NCBI GenBank assembly: GCA_003450555.1
Contig: DMFQ01000061.1
Location: forward strand, 1-5,736
Origin: Ktedonobacter sp.
GTDB taxonomy: Bacteria; Chloroflexota; Ktedonobacteria; Ktedonobacterales; Ktedonobacteraceae
Direction: 5' to 3'
Length of the DNA stretch: 5,736 nt
Shown: in pieces, positions 4,374 through 5,736 of the stretch
Layout: each line of letters opens with the position of its first letter
How positions within the stretch are numbered: the stretch's first letter is position 1
Position numbers and translations under genes: made by a program
The notes under the pieces: generated by a model
Seen by the model: only the letters and a program-made list of their open reading frames with translations
The model's database searches: none
Told to the model about the DNA's origin: nothing

Positions 4374-5555
4374 TTAAGCAGGAACCTGGAACGGTATTTC
4401 CGCCTGGCTGGTCGCCCCGGGAGTGTGTCCTGGAAGCAAAATGAGCGAACAGGATGACGTGCCTTGCGGTACCTTGAAGGATACTATTCCTTTCACGGCA
4501 GTTGTGTTAGCCGATGCATTACCAATGAGGTTGTTACTGAGTACAATTGACGTTGAACCACATTGTAGACGCATGTAATCTGGCGGGTAGCCATTGTTAC
4601 CTTCCGAGCTGGGATTGTCTATAGAGAGGCCAAGGATAATAAAATCGTTCCCTTTGTCAGCTTGAGTAGCACTGTCGCTGAGTTTGACGGTCACCGTTGT
4701 CAACGTCCAGAACATACTACCGAATGGTACGCGAGTATTGAGCGTACTCTGTTTGGCTTGATACTTGCTGACATCAGCATGGCCTGTCAGAGGGATATCT
4801 ATTTGCTCTTGTGTGTCCTTGCCGATATGCAGAATCAGCTGGTTCACTTGAACCGTTGTTGGGACGGTGAAGTCGAGCCAGGTGGTTTGGCTTCCCGCGT
4901 GGGTGGGGCCGTTCACATCCTTAGAACCAACTAGGGCAACGTTGTTCCCTCCTGGAAGGATAAGGGAGAAGGACGAGGGATAGTCATAGTTGGGATCGAT
5001 ACGACTTCCTTCACCAACATCATTGACATCCGACTGAACAGCGTGAATATTGATGCGCACGGTACCCGGTGCGGTCGAACTGTTGTCATTGACAAAGCTC
5101 TTCGCCTGTTGCGCATTGATGATAGTAACATCGACGCTCGCATAGTTGACCGTCGCATTGATTGGTGTCGTCGTAATGGGCGATTGTGGGCCAGTTTGTA
5201 GGACGTTTTGCACGCTACCAGCCAGATGAGAGCCAGTATACCACTTCCATCCAAAATACCCTCCTGTACTTACAAGAACCAGCAGCAACAGTAGCAAGAT
5301 TGTACCAACGATACAACCTGTCCTCCGCTTTTTTTGTGGTTGCGCAAAGGCTGGAGGTTGCTGCCCTCCCTGCGATGCTTGAGGATAACCTTGCTGGGGT
5401 GAAGCATTTGGCGCATAGCCCTGCTGATAGTGCGGATTGGGAGCATTAACCGGAACTGCACCGCTTAAAGGTGTCCCACAATTAGGGCAAAATGCTTGAT
5501 TGTTTGCAACCGCTGTCCCGCAGCGTTGACATAGACGTGGAAATGACTGCGCCAT
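4374..5555 (-). CDS. Zinc-ribbon, single-pass membrane protein with large beta-rich outer region
   Basis: The 393-aa product begins with a zinc ribbon, C9-Q-R-C12 and C23-P-N-C26. A Pro/Gln/Tyr/Gly-rich linker (about 31-74) with repeated Q-Q-G-Y-like units and a basic K75-K-R-R78 leads to one membrane helix (about 81-103). The basic stop-transfer side places the zinc ribbon in the cytoplasm and residues 106-393 outside. The outer part reads as two beta-rich modules (about 125-270 and 285-393). The second, with V-T-V-K-L-S-x-S-A-T-Q-A-D-K-G-N-D-F and later C332 and C369 (possible disulfide), resembles DUF4352/telokin-like domains; this is a tentative match by eye. The function is unknown; a surface or signalling role is conceivable. 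I chose this ATG because AAAGGA precedes it and the zinc ribbon then starts at the N-terminus; an in-frame ATG 19 codons earlier has no clear site. Confidence 0.85.
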   Translation of the reverse strand: MAQSFPRLCQRCGTAVANNQAFCPNCGTPLSGAVPVNAPNPHYQQGYAPNASPQQGYPQASQGGQQPPAFAQPQKKRRTGCIVGTILLLLLLVLVSTGGYFGWKWYTGSHLAGSVQNVLQTGPQSPITTTPINATVNYASVDVTIINAQQAKSFVNDNSSTAPGTVRINIHAVQSDVNDVGEGSRIDPNYDYPSSFSLILPGGNNVALVGSKDVNGPTHAGSQTTWLDFTVPTTVQVNQLILHIGKDTQEQIDIPLTGHADVSKYQAKQSTLNTRVPFGSMFWTLTTVTVKLSDSATQADKGNDFIILGLSIDNPSSEGNNGYPPDYMRLQCGSTSIVLSNNLIGNASANTTAVKGIVSFKVPQGTSSCSLILLPGHTPGATSQAEIPFQVPA

Positions 5556-5618
5556 ACCATAGTATCCTTTCGATATGGACAACATAAGGTAGTTGCTGAA
5601 ATGTTCTATCATTTCAAT

Positions 5619-5633
5619 GACAATATTATTGTC
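5619..5633. promoter_or_regulatory. Operator-like dyad at the zinc-ribbon gene start site
   Basis: GACAATA-T-TATTGTC has perfect 7-bp arms around one base. It begins at the predicted transcription start (about 5633) and runs into the transcribed region, a classical position for a repressor. The AT-rich composition makes chance more likely than for a GC-rich dyad, and no regulator is identified. Confidence 0.35.
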
Positions 5634-5639
5634 TCAGCC

Positions 5640-5648
5640 ATTGTAACA
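5640..5648 (-). promoter_or_regulatory. Candidate extended -10 promoter of the zinc-ribbon gene
   Basis: On the minus strand TGTTACAAT gives a TGn extension plus TACAAT, five of six bases of the -10 consensus. No good -35 stands 17 bp upstream, which extended -10 promoters can tolerate. The leader to the chosen ATG would be about 78 nt. Confidence 0.35.
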
Positions 5649-5736
5649 CTGAAGTCCAGATAAATATATGGTGCAAGTCACTAAACCAATAACAGCTAAA
5701 TGGAAATGGTGTACCTTTATTCTTCTCAGAAATCAT

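Noticed and set aside
4086..4457. 123-aa plus-strand frame overlapping the regulator end and the zinc-ribbon gene
   Set aside because: It overlaps two well-supported genes in other frames, has no ribosome-binding site and resembles no protein family.
4931..5254. 107-aa minus-strand frame inside the zinc-ribbon gene
   Set aside because: It is a shadow frame on the same strand as a well-supported gene, with a skewed Arg/Ser/Met-rich composition.
5626..5736. Minus-strand frame entering from the right edge (36 codons, ATG at the very edge)
   Set aside because: It could be the end of a gene beyond the window, but it has no recognisable sequence and overlaps the predicted promoter. Too little is visible to call it.

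Overview
This 5.7 kb window looks like chromosomal DNA from a free-living bacterium with a complex envelope. It holds six protein genes. The best guess is Chloroflexota, class Ktedonobacteria. That guess rests on style: single-pass anchored proteins with Pro/Thr/Gln-rich linkers, a zinc-ribbon/membrane/outer-domain protein, a small RRM protein, a SoxR-like MerR regulator and mid-range GC. There is no marker gene, so the placement is an inference. I see no tRNA, rRNA, CRISPR array, insertion sequence or phage gene.

Left part (1-2423, minus strand): a membrane-anchored serine hydrolase of the class C beta-lactamase/penicillin-binding fold, followed at 90-113 by a hairpin terminator. Upstream of it is a membrane-anchored protein with a C-terminal lysozyme-like (transglycosylase/Rpf-type) domain. 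A 306-bp gap with a strong stem-loop separates the two, so they are probably separate transcription units. Both would act outside the membrane, plausibly on peptidoglycan or related substrates.

Middle (2424-3253, plus strand): a short single-RRM RNA-binding protein with a candidate sigma-70 promoter and a structured leader of about 100 nt. It ends at a perfect 50-bp palindrome that probably serves as a terminator for both converging genes.

Right-centre (3280-4155): the most interesting part. A MerR-family regulator (plus strand) carries a SoxR-like cysteine cluster in a variant arrangement, C-x-C-x5-C-x2-C. It is divergent from a 110-residue unknown protein (minus strand) with an E-R-x-C-C-P-F-F motif. 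The intergenic DNA holds a perfect 14-bp dyad inside a 19-bp promoter spacer facing the small gene. This is the classical layout of a promoter activated by DNA distortion by MerR or SoxR. I read it as a self-contained sensor and effector pair for a metal, thiol or redox signal.

Right end (4374-5736, minus strand): a zinc-ribbon protein with a Pro/Gln/Tyr-rich linker, one membrane helix and a large outer part that looks like two beta-rich modules. It is preceded by an extended -10 promoter and an operator-like dyad.

For five of the six genes I prefer an internal ATG to the longest open frame. The reasons are ribosome-binding sites, operator overlap or the domain start.
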